From Deltaproteobacteria bacterium (GTDB lineage: Bacteria > Myxococcota_A > Polyangia > JAAYKL01): a DNA stretch of 48,123 bases. This document shows, one piece after another, positions 26,102-35,071 of this stretch. The stretch's first letter is position 1. Each line of letters opens with the position of its first letter. Location of the stretch: NCBI GenBank assembly GCA_016937015.1, contig JAFGWT010000151.1, positions 1 through 48,123 of the forward strand. Direction: 5' to 3'. A model generated the notes under the pieces. The model worked only from the letters and a program-made list of their open reading frames with translations, had not been told where the DNA came from and ran no database searches. A program made the position numbers and the translations under genes.

Positions 26102-26306
26102 ATCGGCTCATGGATTGGATTGAGCGGATCTCGCGGATTATCGTGTGGTTCTGCTGGGCAAGTTGCGTATATGTAGACTGACGATACACGGTTCATCCTT
26201 TATCCAATTTAGATCATCTTCTGCAAGATTGCAGTTCGATTTGCTGCGAATATTGTTTATACTGAGGGAACGGTTTGCCGGCAGATACTGCGCAGAAAGG
26301 AATTCC

Positions 26307-26861
26307 ATGGAAAATCCATATGCCCCCCCAAAAGAAATTGACGATGTTGTCGTGTCCAACAAAGACGAAACCCAGCAGAATGTATTGTCAAGAGAAGGCA
26401 ATCTGATTGTCTGCCCCGACAATGCCACCTGGCCCGACCGGTGTGCGGTTTGCAATGCACCTGTTTCCGGTCCAAAATTGACACGCAGGTTTTTTTGGCA
26501 TCCCAGCTGGATATATCTGCTGTTCCTGGTCAGTTGGCTGATATATCTCATCGTCGCGCTAATTGTGCGCAAAAAGGGTACTGTTCATATCAGTGTCTGC
26601 GAAGAGCATCGCAAGCGTCGCACCGCCGGTATTCTGATTGCATCTTTGGGTACTGCTCTTTCATTGATACTACTTATCGCCGGGGCAGTAATGAGCGACA
26701 GCAACGGAGCGGTGGCAGGCGCGATGGTGTTGCTGGGAATTGTTGGGATTATTCTGTGTCTTGTACTCGGTTTGGTGATGGCGAAAACCGTTGCACCCAT
26801 GAAGATTGTCGATGGCATTCTGTGGGTGCGCGCCGGCAAGGCGTTTACCGATTCAATATAG
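26307..26861 (+). CDS. Membrane protein with N-terminal Cys motif, unknown function
   Basis: This protein has 184 residues; ATG 26307 follows AAAGGA, and the longer upstream frame is rejected. It starts MENPYAPP, a motif seen at the N-terminus of many small membrane proteins in Planctomycetes and Deltaproteobacteria. A pair CAVC (about 47-50) and an earlier Cys lie in the soluble head. Membrane helices follow (about 65-87, 105-130, 133-158). No enzyme motif is visible, and the role is unknown. Confidence 0.75.
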   Translation: MENPYAPPKEIDDVVVSNKDETQQNVLSREGNLIVCPDNATWPDRCAVCNAPVSGPKLTRRFFWHPSWIYLLFLVSWLIYLIVALIVRKKGTVHISVCEEHRKRRTAGILIASLGTALSLILLIAGAVMSDSNGAVAGAMVLLGIVGIILCLVLGLVMAKTVAPMKIVDGILWVRAGKAFTDSI

Positions 26862-26916
26862 ACGGGGATCAACCCGGCCGTCGTGAAATCCAGATAGAAA
26901 CCATGCAAAATTGAGC

Positions 26917-26931
26917 CTGCGACAGTCGCAG
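26917..26931. other. Small perfect hairpin between convergent genes
   Basis: CTGCGA-CAG-TCGCAG forms a six-pair stem with a three-base loop between the membrane-protein gene and RNase D. Without a T-run it is not a typical terminator, though it may protect a transcript end. Confidence 0.3.
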
Positions 26932-26995
26932 AAAGCCAATGGTTTCGACAGCGCCCACCAACAGCAAAGTAAGATCATTTTTAGATAGGCGTGGT

Positions 26996-28159
26996 CTATT
27001 CCACAACCGAAAATACCAGCTGCTGTTTATCCGGATTGTATCTTGCCGTCAGTTCACCTTTGAGACATTGGAGTATGCTGTTGCCCACTGCATCCTTTCG
27101 CCATCCGCGAAGTAAGCGGTGACGGTGTTCGCTGAAATCGTCCCCAAAATAGTCAGTGACCAGATACTCCAACTCCGCCCGAGTGGATAGCATCACGCTG
27201 GCCAGCTGCTCTTTGAGGCAGAACGCTTTAAGACAGAAGGACAGAAATTCGACTACCAGCGTCTGATTGTCAGTGAGCGATCCATAACTTTGCCTTGGCC
27301 GCTCCGGCAGCGGTGACGCGTTGGATTCGGTGATGATCCGGATAAGGTCTTTGGCGTATCGTTTGGTCAGATGGTCTGCCGAACGGAGTGACAGGAGTTC
27401 TCCTGGACTGGTGGGGCGACGGCGGGCCAGGTCAACCAGTGTGTAGTCGGATAGGATCTTTTTTCTGGGTAGATTACGCGATTTTGCCTCGTCTTCGCGA
27501 AAAGCGGCAAGCGCCTCCAGAACCGCCTGGTCGCGACCGTGCATTTGACCGGTCTTCTTAATACGCTTTTCGGGATGTGCCTCGTGAGCAGTGTAAAAAT
27601 CTGCATCTTCATAGTGGGTCAATTCGTCCGCGACCCAGGACAGTCGATTTGCCGCTTCAAGGGTGGCAATCATTTTTTCGTAGGCAGGAAGCAGATATTC
27701 GACATCCTCCAGCGCATACTGCAATTGTTCGGGTTTGAGTGGACGCTTGAGCCAATTGGTGTAGCTTTGACCTTTTTTCAATGGGATACCGAAAAGCTGC
27801 TGCACCAGCGATGCGTATGATACCTGGTGTCCCATGCCAATAAACGATGCGGCTATTTGTGTATCGAAAACGTTTTTAGGCGGTTTCCGGGTACGGTGAT
27901 AAAATATGCCCATATCCTGGGCCCCCGCATGAACCACAACGATAACCTCTTCTGCGCAAATGATATTTTCCAGCGGGCTCAGGTCGAGCGCGGACAGCGG
28001 ATCGATAATATAGCACTGCTCATCAACGGCAATCTGTATGAGTGCGAGTTCCGGATAGTAGCTGTTTTCCGGAATGAATTCGGAGTCGAGTCCAAAGCAG
28101 CCTGCCTGCCGGGCGCGCTGACAAAGCGCATTCAATTCGTCCTGAGTTTTGATTTGCAT
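26996..28159 (-). CDS. rnd: Ribonuclease D
   Basis: This protein has 387 residues; ATG 28159 has GGGAAC upstream. The DEDD exonuclease fold shows the first acidic pair at Asp25 and Glu27 (GLDSEFIPE), the second motif VVHAGAQDMGIF, and the third YALEDVEYLLP with Asp. An HRDC domain follows (about 205-285, beginning DQAVLEALAAFREDEA). Family role: 3'-end trimming of tRNA and other small RNAs. Domain order and length fit E. coli RNase D (375). It is the last gene of a long leftward run. Confidence 0.93.
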   Translation of the reverse strand: MQIKTQDELNALCQRARQAGCFGLDSEFIPENSYYPELALIQIAVDEQCYIIDPLSALDLSPLENIICAEEVIVVVHAGAQDMGIFYHRTRKPPKNVFDTQIAASFIGMGHQVSYASLVQQLFGIPLKKGQSYTNWLKRPLKPEQLQYALEDVEYLLPAYEKMIATLEAANRLSWVADELTHYEDADFYTAHEAHPEKRIKKTGQMHGRDQAVLEALAAFREDEAKSRNLPRKKILSDYTLVDLARRRPTSPGELLSLRSADHLTKRYAKDLIRIITESNASPLPERPRQSYGSLTDNQTLVVEFLSFCLKAFCLKEQLASVMLSTRAELEYLVTDYFGDDFSEHRHRLLRGWRKDAVGNSILQCLKGELTARYNPDKQQLVFSVVE

Positions 28160-28367
28160 GGTGTTCCCGTTTCCTTGACGCCTGTTTCAGTTCCAATGTA
28201 TTCGCAAACAAAAAATGAGGCAAGCCCAGCCAACTGCTGATGGCAATGGAATTTTGGGTAAAAATGCCATCGGTAACAGTTTTCTTTTGCAACTCAAGTT
28301 ATCAGATTGGGGTCAGTTTTGCGGCGGCAGGCGATGATGATGTGAGACAGGGCAGAATGCAGCAGCA

Positions 28368-30380
28368 CTACAGCGATGTATAAACGCCATTGATGGCGTC
28401 GGTGATATTGCCAATCCGATGGGCATCTCCTTTGACGACGATTTTTGGGACCAGTCCTTCGAATTCAGCAGCGTCCAGTATCGGTTGAAATCCGGTCGAG
28501 AGAATCAGGAGATCCGCTTTGATGAAGCGGCGTTCGCTTTGTTTACCCTGGCGAATCCATAGTCCTTCCGGTGTCACTTCTTCGTATTGGACTTTGTCGA
28601 TGGTGTTTACACCAAACAGGTCCATCTCCTGCACTGCCGTCCAGCGGGTGGCCCGGCCCATTCCTTTGCCAAAGAAACCCCGTCTTTTAAGAATGGTGAT
28701 GCTTTTGGCCGGCTTGAACGACAATGCTTCTTCGGCCCATTCGATACTGCCAAATCGATGCAGATATCCAATGGCTTCAGTGGTGGCAAAGCCGGGTGTC
28801 GCCAGGTGCAGTGCCATGGTGACGCCTGCGGCGTTTCCCCCGATAATGACGGCATGTTTGAATTCGGGCCACAGGTCCGTATCCACGAGTTCGGATACAT
28901 GAAAGACACAGGGGTGTGTTTCAATGCCCTTGAGGTCGATTCTGCGAGGCGCTGCGCCGGTTGCCAGAACGAGTATGTCCGGGGAGAGGGTGGCAACAAG
29001 CCTGGGTGTGAGTTCAGTATTTTTCATAATTTCAATTGGTGCGTTCTGTACCGCCGCAATGGTCCCTGTCAGCGCTCCATGGGTGATGTCATGGGAACTC
29101 AGCTGGGAGATGCGTCGCCATTTTCCGCCAAGCGCTTTTTCTTTTTCGACGAGTGTCACCGATGCCCCTTTTTGAACGTAATCCAGCGCCGCATGAAGAC
29201 CCGCAGGACCACTGCCGGCGACGACGACTCGAAGCCGATTGGCTGCACCGTTCGGGATGGCATTCAAATTTCCTGCAATACCGTATTGGGTTTGTGTGAA
29301 CCCAGACTGTATTCCCAGCTTTATTGCTGGATTCACTGTGCAGTGCGCAGGCTTTTGGGCGAACGCCTGGTCCAGGCATTGGCAACAGCCGATGCAGTTA
29401 ATGATTTCGTTGTCATCTTGAAGTGGCGGTGTGTTTTGATGCTTGCGAAATTCGCGTTCGATCTTTTGGGCAAACAGGGGGTCCGCGATAAGGGCTCGGC
29501 CGACAGTGATGCAGTCCGCACCGGACGCGCGCATCACGGCAACCGCATCGGCGTAGTTGCGGATTCGGCTGCCATAAAACACGGGAATACCCACTGCGTC
29601 TTTTATATTGCGACCAAGAAATCCAAAACTCTCTGCACTTCGTTGTCTGGTAATTTGGGGTACTTTGGTGCGATGACCGGCTACGGTGACATTGATAGCC
29701 ACCGCACCTTCGTCGGCCAGTCGCGCTGCAATCCGGGCGGCATCTGCCAAACCGTAGCCGCCCGGCAGGTATTCGTGACCGTGCATGCGAATGATAATTG
29801 GCATATCCGGTGCGTGTCTTTGAATGGCGCGCATTGCGTTGAGGGGACCACGCAATCTGTTTTCGAACGAACCGCTGAAGTTGGGCAGTGTGCCTGGATT
29901 GTGATGTGGCGACAACAGATGCGACAAAAGACTGCCACCGCTCAGCATGAGCTCGACATAGTGAAATCCGGCAATCTGCGCGCGTCTTGCTGCTATTCCG
30001 ATGCTCTCGATGAGCATCGTCAGGTGTGATTCGTCAGGTTTCCATGCGGGATTGTTGTATCCGGCTATAGGGCTGAGTTGTACGGCGCTGAGTGCGCCCA
30101 CAGTTGCGATGTCCTGATGAAGCGTCGCCATGCCGTCGATGTGTTTGTCCGATGAGAGTTCGAGCACGCCAGTGATTGTGGCAGAGGTGTCGGCAAATGT
30201 ATTGCAGAGTCCGGCCATGATCAGCGATACGTTGGCTCTTGCCCGTTCCGAGTAAAACCGGCGCTCGGCCTGCCCAACGCGGCCATCATCACACATTCCC
30301 AGATGCATGGCGGGCATAACGATACGGTTTTTGAGTTGGTGTGGCCCAATGGTGATGGGCGAAAACAGCTTGTCTGTCAT
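28368..30380 (-). CDS. Old-Yellow-Enzyme-type NADH:flavin oxidoreductase with Fe-S and FAD domains
   Basis: This protein has 670 residues; ATG 30380 lies six bases after the preceding stop, with AGGAA inside that gene's end, so it is coupled. Residues 1-325 form the FMN TIM barrel (LKNRIVMPAMHLG, ITVGRALIADP). About 325-345 a 4Fe-4S site appears as CIGCCQCLDQAF with a later HC. An FAD domain starts near 385 (VVVAGSGPAGLHAAL) and an NAD domain near 512 (VIIGGNAAGVTMAL). This layout is shared by 2,4-dienoyl-CoA reductase, trimethylamine dehydrogenase and bile-acid BaiH/BaiCD. The substrate cannot be chosen. The usual Tyr/His catalytic pair was not verified. Confidence 0.9.
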   Translation of the reverse strand: MTDKLFSPITIGPHQLKNRIVMPAMHLGMCDDGRVGQAERRFYSERARANVSLIMAGLCNTFADTSATITGVLELSSDKHIDGMATLHQDIATVGALSAVQLSPIAGYNNPAWKPDESHLTMLIESIGIAARRAQIAGFHYVELMLSGGSLLSHLLSPHHNPGTLPNFSGSFENRLRGPLNAMRAIQRHAPDMPIIIRMHGHEYLPGGYGLADAARIAARLADEGAVAINVTVAGHRTKVPQITRQRSAESFGFLGRNIKDAVGIPVFYGSRIRNYADAVAVMRASGADCITVGRALIADPLFAQKIEREFRKHQNTPPLQDDNEIINCIGCCQCLDQAFAQKPAHCTVNPAIKLGIQSGFTQTQYGIAGNLNAIPNGAANRLRVVVAGSGPAGLHAALDYVQKGASVTLVEKEKALGGKWRRISQLSSHDITHGALTGTIAAVQNAPIEIMKNTELTPRLVATLSPDILVLATGAAPRRIDLKGIETHPCVFHVSELVDTDLWPEFKHAVIIGGNAAGVTMALHLATPGFATTEAIGYLHRFGSIEWAEEALSFKPAKSITILKRRGFFGKGMGRATRWTAVQEMDLFGVNTIDKVQYEEVTPEGLWIRQGKQSERRFIKADLLILSTGFQPILDAAEFEGLVPKIVVKGDAHRIGNITDAINGVYTSL

Positions 30381-30386
30381 GTTGTA

Positions 30387-31844
30387 CTATTCCTGTTCTT
30401 CAGTCTCGTTGCCGATGACTGCTCCAGTAACCGAAATGAACCGATATGGCGGGGTGCATTTCCAGCCCATGCAGGTGCCCACATAAATGCCGCCATAGGG
30501 GCCAACGAAGGGACCCGCTGATAGTCTGCCAGGCAATTCAGTGTCCCACAGAATTTTACCCTGATGGTTGTATAGCGTCAGGGTTGTGGCATCTTCGTCG
30601 CTGGAACCTGCGTAAACGAAACCATCGGTGAAAAAGGGGGCAATACCGTTATTTCCCTTGATGAGGCGCTCCTGCACAGTGAATTGGCCCCGTTCTCCGG
30701 CCAGCAGAACATTATACGGACCGAGGTTTCCATCCCGCCTGGCGCAGGGACTGGATACGTCGCGGCAAAGGGCGATGGCCTGTTTCAGTCCACTCAGTTC
30801 AACCACCTTTCCATCCGTGACCCTTCCTGATATGGGCAGGCCGCGTTTGTACAGGATGGTACCCATTTTATCCACCATGACCACGGACACATCTTCCTGG
30901 GCGTCAGGCACAATGAATAAATATGTGTTGAACAGGCGGAAAAAAAGTGGTCGATTTTTAAGCGGGTATGACCAGCCTGTGTGCCCGCGTTCCAAAATAA
31001 GCGCGACGCTGCCCGATGTCCACACGATAGGTTCACACTTGAATGACGCACCCAGGACCACAGCCCCAAAGGGAAGCTCGGTTTCGCTGACAACGGCACC
31101 GGATTCTGAGATGACAGTGGCAACGCTTTTCTGGCCGCGTTTTCCCTGAAAGAGAACGCGATCATCACAGGAAAACGGCCCGTCCAGTTTTCGGACATCG
31201 TCAACCGTGACGCGCCATCGTTCATGTCCGTCACCGCCGAGTCTGGATACGTTCGCCGCATCGACCATGAACAGACTGTTAGGCGGGTTGAACGCCAGTG
31301 GGTACGGCCAAGGTTTTTGCCAGCCGATGCGACCATGTCGTTTCATCTGAAATACACTGCCAAATTGCCGGGACCACACGATTTCTTCATTATCTGTTAC
31401 AAATACGCGATGTCCTTCTCCGGCATTCAGCTCCCACCGCTCTACCCCTTTGGTCGTGACGTTGTGCAGGTATCTGCCGCTGGATACAGTCAGTCCGGCC
31501 GAAGCACTCCAGCTGATCCCGTCGACTGGTGCGTCAAACAGAATCGAATATCGTGCGTTGCCCGGTTCGCTGTATCGTATCATCAACGGCGATTTCAACA
31601 TGTTTGACAGTAACTGGGTGGGCGATAGAGGCGTGTCGTCAGATTTATCAGCATTCTTTTTTTCGGCGCTGTCAGTTGTGCCGGATGTGGACATCTCTTT
31701 GTCAACAGGTTTATCAATCTTTTTCTGAGCAGAGGATACCTCTGATGATACGTTTGACGGTGTGGACCTGGACTCTTTGCAGGCACTGAAGAAAAAAGCG
31801 ACAGACAGCAGACACACACCAATTATGCGGGTGAAAAATCTCAT
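30387..31844 (-). CDS. Lipoprotein with PQQ-type beta-propeller-like repeats
   Basis: The longest frame begins at TTG 31847; ATG 31844 is chosen and gives 485 residues. The signal ends Phe-Ser-Ala-Cys (Cys22), a lipobox, followed by a Ser/Lys/Asp-rich spacer to about 85. The rest alternates short strands with recurring G-x-x-x-W motifs, for example GVERWELN, GRIGWQKPW, GHERWRVTV, GHTGWSYPL and GKILWDTELPG. These match a PQQ-like or BamB-like propeller. Two Cys-containing loops (CRDVSSPC, CMGWKC) near the C-terminus may form disulfides. A specific function is unknown; scaffolding at the outer membrane is one option. Confidence 0.75.
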   Translation of the reverse strand: MRFFTRIIGVCLLSVAFFFSACKESRSTPSNVSSEVSSAQKKIDKPVDKEMSTSGTTDSAEKKNADKSDDTPLSPTQLLSNMLKSPLMIRYSEPGNARYSILFDAPVDGISWSASAGLTVSSGRYLHNVTTKGVERWELNAGEGHRVFVTDNEEIVWSRQFGSVFQMKRHGRIGWQKPWPYPLAFNPPNSLFMVDAANVSRLGGDGHERWRVTVDDVRKLDGPFSCDDRVLFQGKRGQKSVATVISESGAVVSETELPFGAVVLGASFKCEPIVWTSGSVALILERGHTGWSYPLKNRPLFFRLFNTYLFIVPDAQEDVSVVMVDKMGTILYKRGLPISGRVTDGKVVELSGLKQAIALCRDVSSPCARRDGNLGPYNVLLAGERGQFTVQERLIKGNNGIAPFFTDGFVYAGSSDEDATTLTLYNHQGKILWDTELPGRLSAGPFVGPYGGIYVGTCMGWKCTPPYRFISVTGAVIGNETEEQE

Positions 31845-31923
31845 CAAATTTAGTTTGTCGAATCCAGCATTGAGACGGCAAATGGCACGTCGCGACAGAT
31901 ACAGCTCACGGCCTTGTACCCAC

Positions 31924-32373
31924 TCATTTGATTTCGTTATTAGAGACGCATACCTTCATTGGCTTGACTCGCTTTTTTCCAAAACGAACCACTGCTTTAC
32001 AGGTATGGCCTCTGCCGCATTCATCGTCGGTTTTACATCTCTTTTTGCAGCTGAATGGATTGGTTGAGTACTGGTAGCAAACATGACCATCCGCGCACTC
32101 TTTGCTTTCTGTGCATGCCTCGTCCTGCACAGCAGTTCCCTGACCGGTTTTTTGGGCGCCAGTCTGTTTGGCCAGAATGGTGGCACCAATTATCAGAGCT
32201 GCAATAACAAACAGTATTTTTTTTTGCACGCCCAGACCTTCTTTACGATCTTCGTTTTGTGGCGTGTTGAGTGGCGCGCGTTTTACGAACGTCTCTTTTT
32301 GTTGTTTTGCAATCCGGTTTGCCGCCGAAGCGGATCGAGTTGCTGTTTTTTTATCTTTTCTTTTTTTTGTCAC
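31924..32373 (-). CDS. Membrane-anchored Cys-rich protein (Dickkopf-like Cys pattern)
   Basis: This protein has 149 residues; GTG 32373 follows AAGGG. The first 50 residues are very basic (Lys/Arg-rich), then one membrane helix (about 52-68) and an outside domain with eight cysteines (residues 87-145). The spacing CTESKEC-ADGHVC ... SCKKRC-KTDDEC-GRGHTC ... VCV repeats the C-x5-C-x5-C unit seen in Dickkopf-like or EGF-like extracellular domains of Myxococcota. The fold is likely disulfide-rich. It begins 30 bases after the polyferredoxin gene and may belong to the same transcript. Function unknown. Confidence 0.7.
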   Translation of the reverse strand: MTKKRKDKKTATRSASAANRIAKQQKETFVKRAPLNTPQNEDRKEGLGVQKKILFVIAALIIGATILAKQTGAQKTGQGTAVQDEACTESKECADGHVCYQYSTNPFSCKKRCKTDDECGRGHTCKAVVRFGKKRVKPMKVCVSNNEIK

Positions 32374-32403
32374 GATTTTAACCCTTGGCGCTGTCGCAAT
32401 GCA

Positions 32404-34077
32404 TTACTGCAGCAGCAGTTTATTTTTTTCCGAACGACTTTCTCCCGCGCTGGTGATGATGACTGCTGCCCTGTCATGGACCGGACATACGTGTTCACAG
32501 GCACCACATCCGGTGCAGTGAGCAGGATCGATATATGGTCGAAGCAGGGTGACTGCCTTGCCATATACGTTCACCGTGACCTCTTCGAGACGAATCGCTT
32601 TGGGAGATGCGGGGCAGAATTCCTCGCAGACCGTGCAGGGGGTGCCCATGGCCCATGGCAGGCATCGGCCGCGGTTAATAAAAGCGGTGCCTAGCCGTAT
32701 TGTATTTTCTCTGTGTGTGCCCGTCGGTGATCCGCTTTTTTGCTTTTCGTCGATTCGTCTGATGGCAGCGGTCGGACAAACCTGAGTGCACAAGGTGCAG
32801 GTCGGTTCACAGTAGCCCAGTTTGGGCACCAGCACAGGCGTCCAAAGGCCTTCCAGCCCGGCTTCATCCACTGCCGGATGCAGCGCGTTGTTGGGACAGA
32901 TTTTCATGCACTGACCGCATCGGATGCATCGCTTCAGGAATTCGGTTTCCTCCACCGCGCCAGGGGGGCGGATACATGCGGGGTCGGGACGACCACCCAT
33001 GGGGGACGTGGCTGAACCACTGCGAATCACGGGAATGAGCAGGACGCCGGTAACCGCACTGCCAATTAGCTGACGCTTTTTAATGTCAGGTCCATCGTTG
33101 GCACTGCTGTCTTTCCAACCGACCAGTCCAAATGAAAGGGCGTTATCCTGGCAGACCGACACGCAGTTCATGCACATATCGCATTCGCTTCGTTCCCATT
33201 TTGTTTCGGGGACGGGCGAAGCGGCGCCTGAGCAATACTGTTCACATTTTCCGCAATGGGTGCATTTTTGGCTGTCTTTGCGCAAAGTGAGGATACCGAA
33301 TCGACCGGAGATCCCCAGCAGAGCGCCGAGTGGGCAGGCATAGCGACACCACAGTCTGGGAACAAAGCGATTGGCAATCAGAACGGTGAAAAAAAACAGG
33401 GACAGGAAAACGCCTCCCACGGTAATCAGTCCACCCTGATGGACCACAAATCCATGCGCGCTTTCGTAGAGGTGGTCAGAAAGATGCTGCACCGCAATCA
33501 CGCCTGAATCAGAAGCTGCACCGATAACCCCTGAGAGCAGATAATCCGCGATGGGTAAAACCGTTAGCGCGATACCGCGGGTTACTATGCTGATAGGATC
33601 AAATATACCAACAATCGCTGAACCAAACAGTGCGCTTATAAGCATGGTGAGTAGCAGGAGGTACTTGATTTTTCGCGCTGGGGAGACCTCATTGCGGCGA
33701 CGTTTTGTTTTTTTTGACAGTCCAGGTCGAAATTCAGAGAACGCATGATTGAGCGTGCCCATTGGGCAAATCCAACTGCAGAATGCGCGTCCAAAGAAAA
33801 CCGCTGAACCAAGTATAATCAGGCTCCACAGCAGTGTTTGTGGAACACTGAATGTGCCAAGCCAAACGGTAATCATCGCCAGTGGGTCCAAATCCAAAAA
33901 TGCTTCGACGGGCCATGGCACATCCTGAGAATTCCCTGCGTCGAATGATGCACCGGTGAGCGACTCAGTCGCAAATATAAGAGACAGAAAGAGTCCGAAA
34001 AAAACGACTTGGGAAATGCGACGTCCAAGGCGCAGACGCATCCATTTTTTTGCGGGACCCGCCTTGAGACCGCTCAT
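32404..34077 (-). CDS. Membrane polyferredoxin, NapH/CcoG-like with extra Fe-S clusters
   Basis: This protein has 557 residues; ATG 34077 comes one base after the preceding stop (TGAAATG). The N-terminal half has about five membrane helices and the motifs FCSWICPMG and CRYACPLG typical of NapH. The second half carries many 4Fe-4S motifs: CTHCGKCEQYC, CDMCMNCVSVC, CIRCGQCMKIC, CTLCTQVC, CTVCEEFC and CTGCGACEHVC. This looks like NapH fused to NapG-type ferredoxin modules. A membrane electron-transfer role is expected, moving electrons from quinone or ferredoxin. Its pairing with the DUF362 gene suggests one complex. No terminal reductase is encoded in the window. Confidence 0.9.
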   Translation of the reverse strand: MSGLKAGPAKKWMRLRLGRRISQVVFFGLFLSLIFATESLTGASFDAGNSQDVPWPVEAFLDLDPLAMITVWLGTFSVPQTLLWSLIILGSAVFFGRAFCSWICPMGTLNHAFSEFRPGLSKKTKRRRNEVSPARKIKYLLLLTMLISALFGSAIVGIFDPISIVTRGIALTVLPIADYLLSGVIGAASDSGVIAVQHLSDHLYESAHGFVVHQGGLITVGGVFLSLFFFTVLIANRFVPRLWCRYACPLGALLGISGRFGILTLRKDSQKCTHCGKCEQYCSGAASPVPETKWERSECDMCMNCVSVCQDNALSFGLVGWKDSSANDGPDIKKRQLIGSAVTGVLLIPVIRSGSATSPMGGRPDPACIRPPGAVEETEFLKRCIRCGQCMKICPNNALHPAVDEAGLEGLWTPVLVPKLGYCEPTCTLCTQVCPTAAIRRIDEKQKSGSPTGTHRENTIRLGTAFINRGRCLPWAMGTPCTVCEEFCPASPKAIRLEEVTVNVYGKAVTLLRPYIDPAHCTGCGACEHVCPVHDRAAVIITSAGESRSEKNKLLLQ

Positions 34078-34078
34078 T

Positions 34079-35056
34079 TCAGGAAACCCTTTTGATTGTG
34101 AGTTTTTTAAGGTCCGCGATACCCAGCCCGCGGGCCTGAGCCAGCTTAAGGTATGGCAGGTCGTCGGGATTCACGCCAATCAGACCGCATGAATACGTGT
34201 CCACTGCAACCTGATCTGTTGACACAATAATTTCTCCCACCGCTTTGGTGTCCTGTAAATTTCCGCCCTGTGGACCGTTGTGAAGCAGGACGCGGGTGGC
34301 GTCCATCACGGTTAGCGTGGGTCGAATGAATTCGGCCAGGTCTGCGATTGAATCGTCGATTTTCTGATGCAGCCGGTTTCTTCTGCCCCCCAGTACGCCA
34401 TACAGGTTTTTCATGGCTCCGGTAAATCTGGATAGGCCATGGTGCTTGGCGATGGGCACATTAATGAATTTGTCCCCGCTGACCGCAGGACTCAGCACCG
34501 GCATGGTGCCCAATACAACCCCGCCGAGCTCAAAATCCCTGAATCGATGCGATGCTGGCAGAATAATTTCAGCGCCAGCGGCTTCTGCCATTTTCCAAAT
34601 GCCGGAACGGGTGAAACATCTCGACGCATCGTTGCAGGTGTTGTCTGTGACAACCACTTTGCCAGCCTTCGCTTCGAAACACATTTGTACCAGGGCCTGA
34701 ACCACAAGCGGATTGGTATTGGCAGCCTGCGCCGGGGTTCGATCCCATCCCACATTCGGTTTAATGACGACTTCGTCCCCTGGTGAAATAAACTGGCTCA
34801 TGCCACCAAGGGCATCGATGGCCCGACGAGTAGTCAAATCGGGTTTGTTGCCTTTGGAAACAACCACGTATCCAGCGCCCTTATCCTTTTTTGCAGGCAC
34901 CTGAAAATTTCGTATCTGGCGTACCTGTTTATTCTTCTGGGGGGCGTCCCGGCCAGCGTCCCGTGCAATGACAGCAGCGCTGCTGACAGTGCTAATTCCG
35001 GCACAGCCGATGACAGCCCGTTTGATGAATTGCCGTCTATCCCAGTCAGTCGACAT
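34079..35056 (-). CDS. Tat-exported DUF362 protein
   Basis: This protein has 325 residues; ATG 35056 follows GCAGGAG. The N-terminus has a twin-arginine signal (DRRQFIKRAVIG then a hydrophobic stretch), so folded export is expected. The core shows DUF362 features: VVIKPNVGWDRTPAQAANTNP, VVTDNTCNDA, FINVPIAKHHGLSRFTGAMKNLYG and VAVDTYSCGLIG. DUF362 proteins have no well proven reaction but are often linked with ferredoxin genes. Here it is immediately followed by the membrane polyferredoxin. A role as soluble partner of that complex is inference. Confidence 0.88.
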   Translation of the reverse strand: MSTDWDRRQFIKRAVIGCAGISTVSSAAVIARDAGRDAPQKNKQVRQIRNFQVPAKKDKGAGYVVVSKGNKPDLTTRRAIDALGGMSQFISPGDEVVIKPNVGWDRTPAQAANTNPLVVQALVQMCFEAKAGKVVVTDNTCNDASRCFTRSGIWKMAEAAGAEIILPASHRFRDFELGGVVLGTMPVLSPAVSGDKFINVPIAKHHGLSRFTGAMKNLYGVLGGRRNRLHQKIDDSIADLAEFIRPTLTVMDATRVLLHNGPQGGNLQDTKAVGEIIVSTDQVAVDTYSCGLIGVNPDDLPYLKLAQARGLGIADLKKLTIKRVS

Positions 35057-35071
35057 GTTTCGCTCCTGCGG

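Noticed and set aside
28587-30029. Long plus-strand frame of 480 codons
   Set aside because: It lies inside the oxidoreductase gene on the other strand, which has clear FMN, Fe-S and FAD motifs; the plus frame has no domain pattern.
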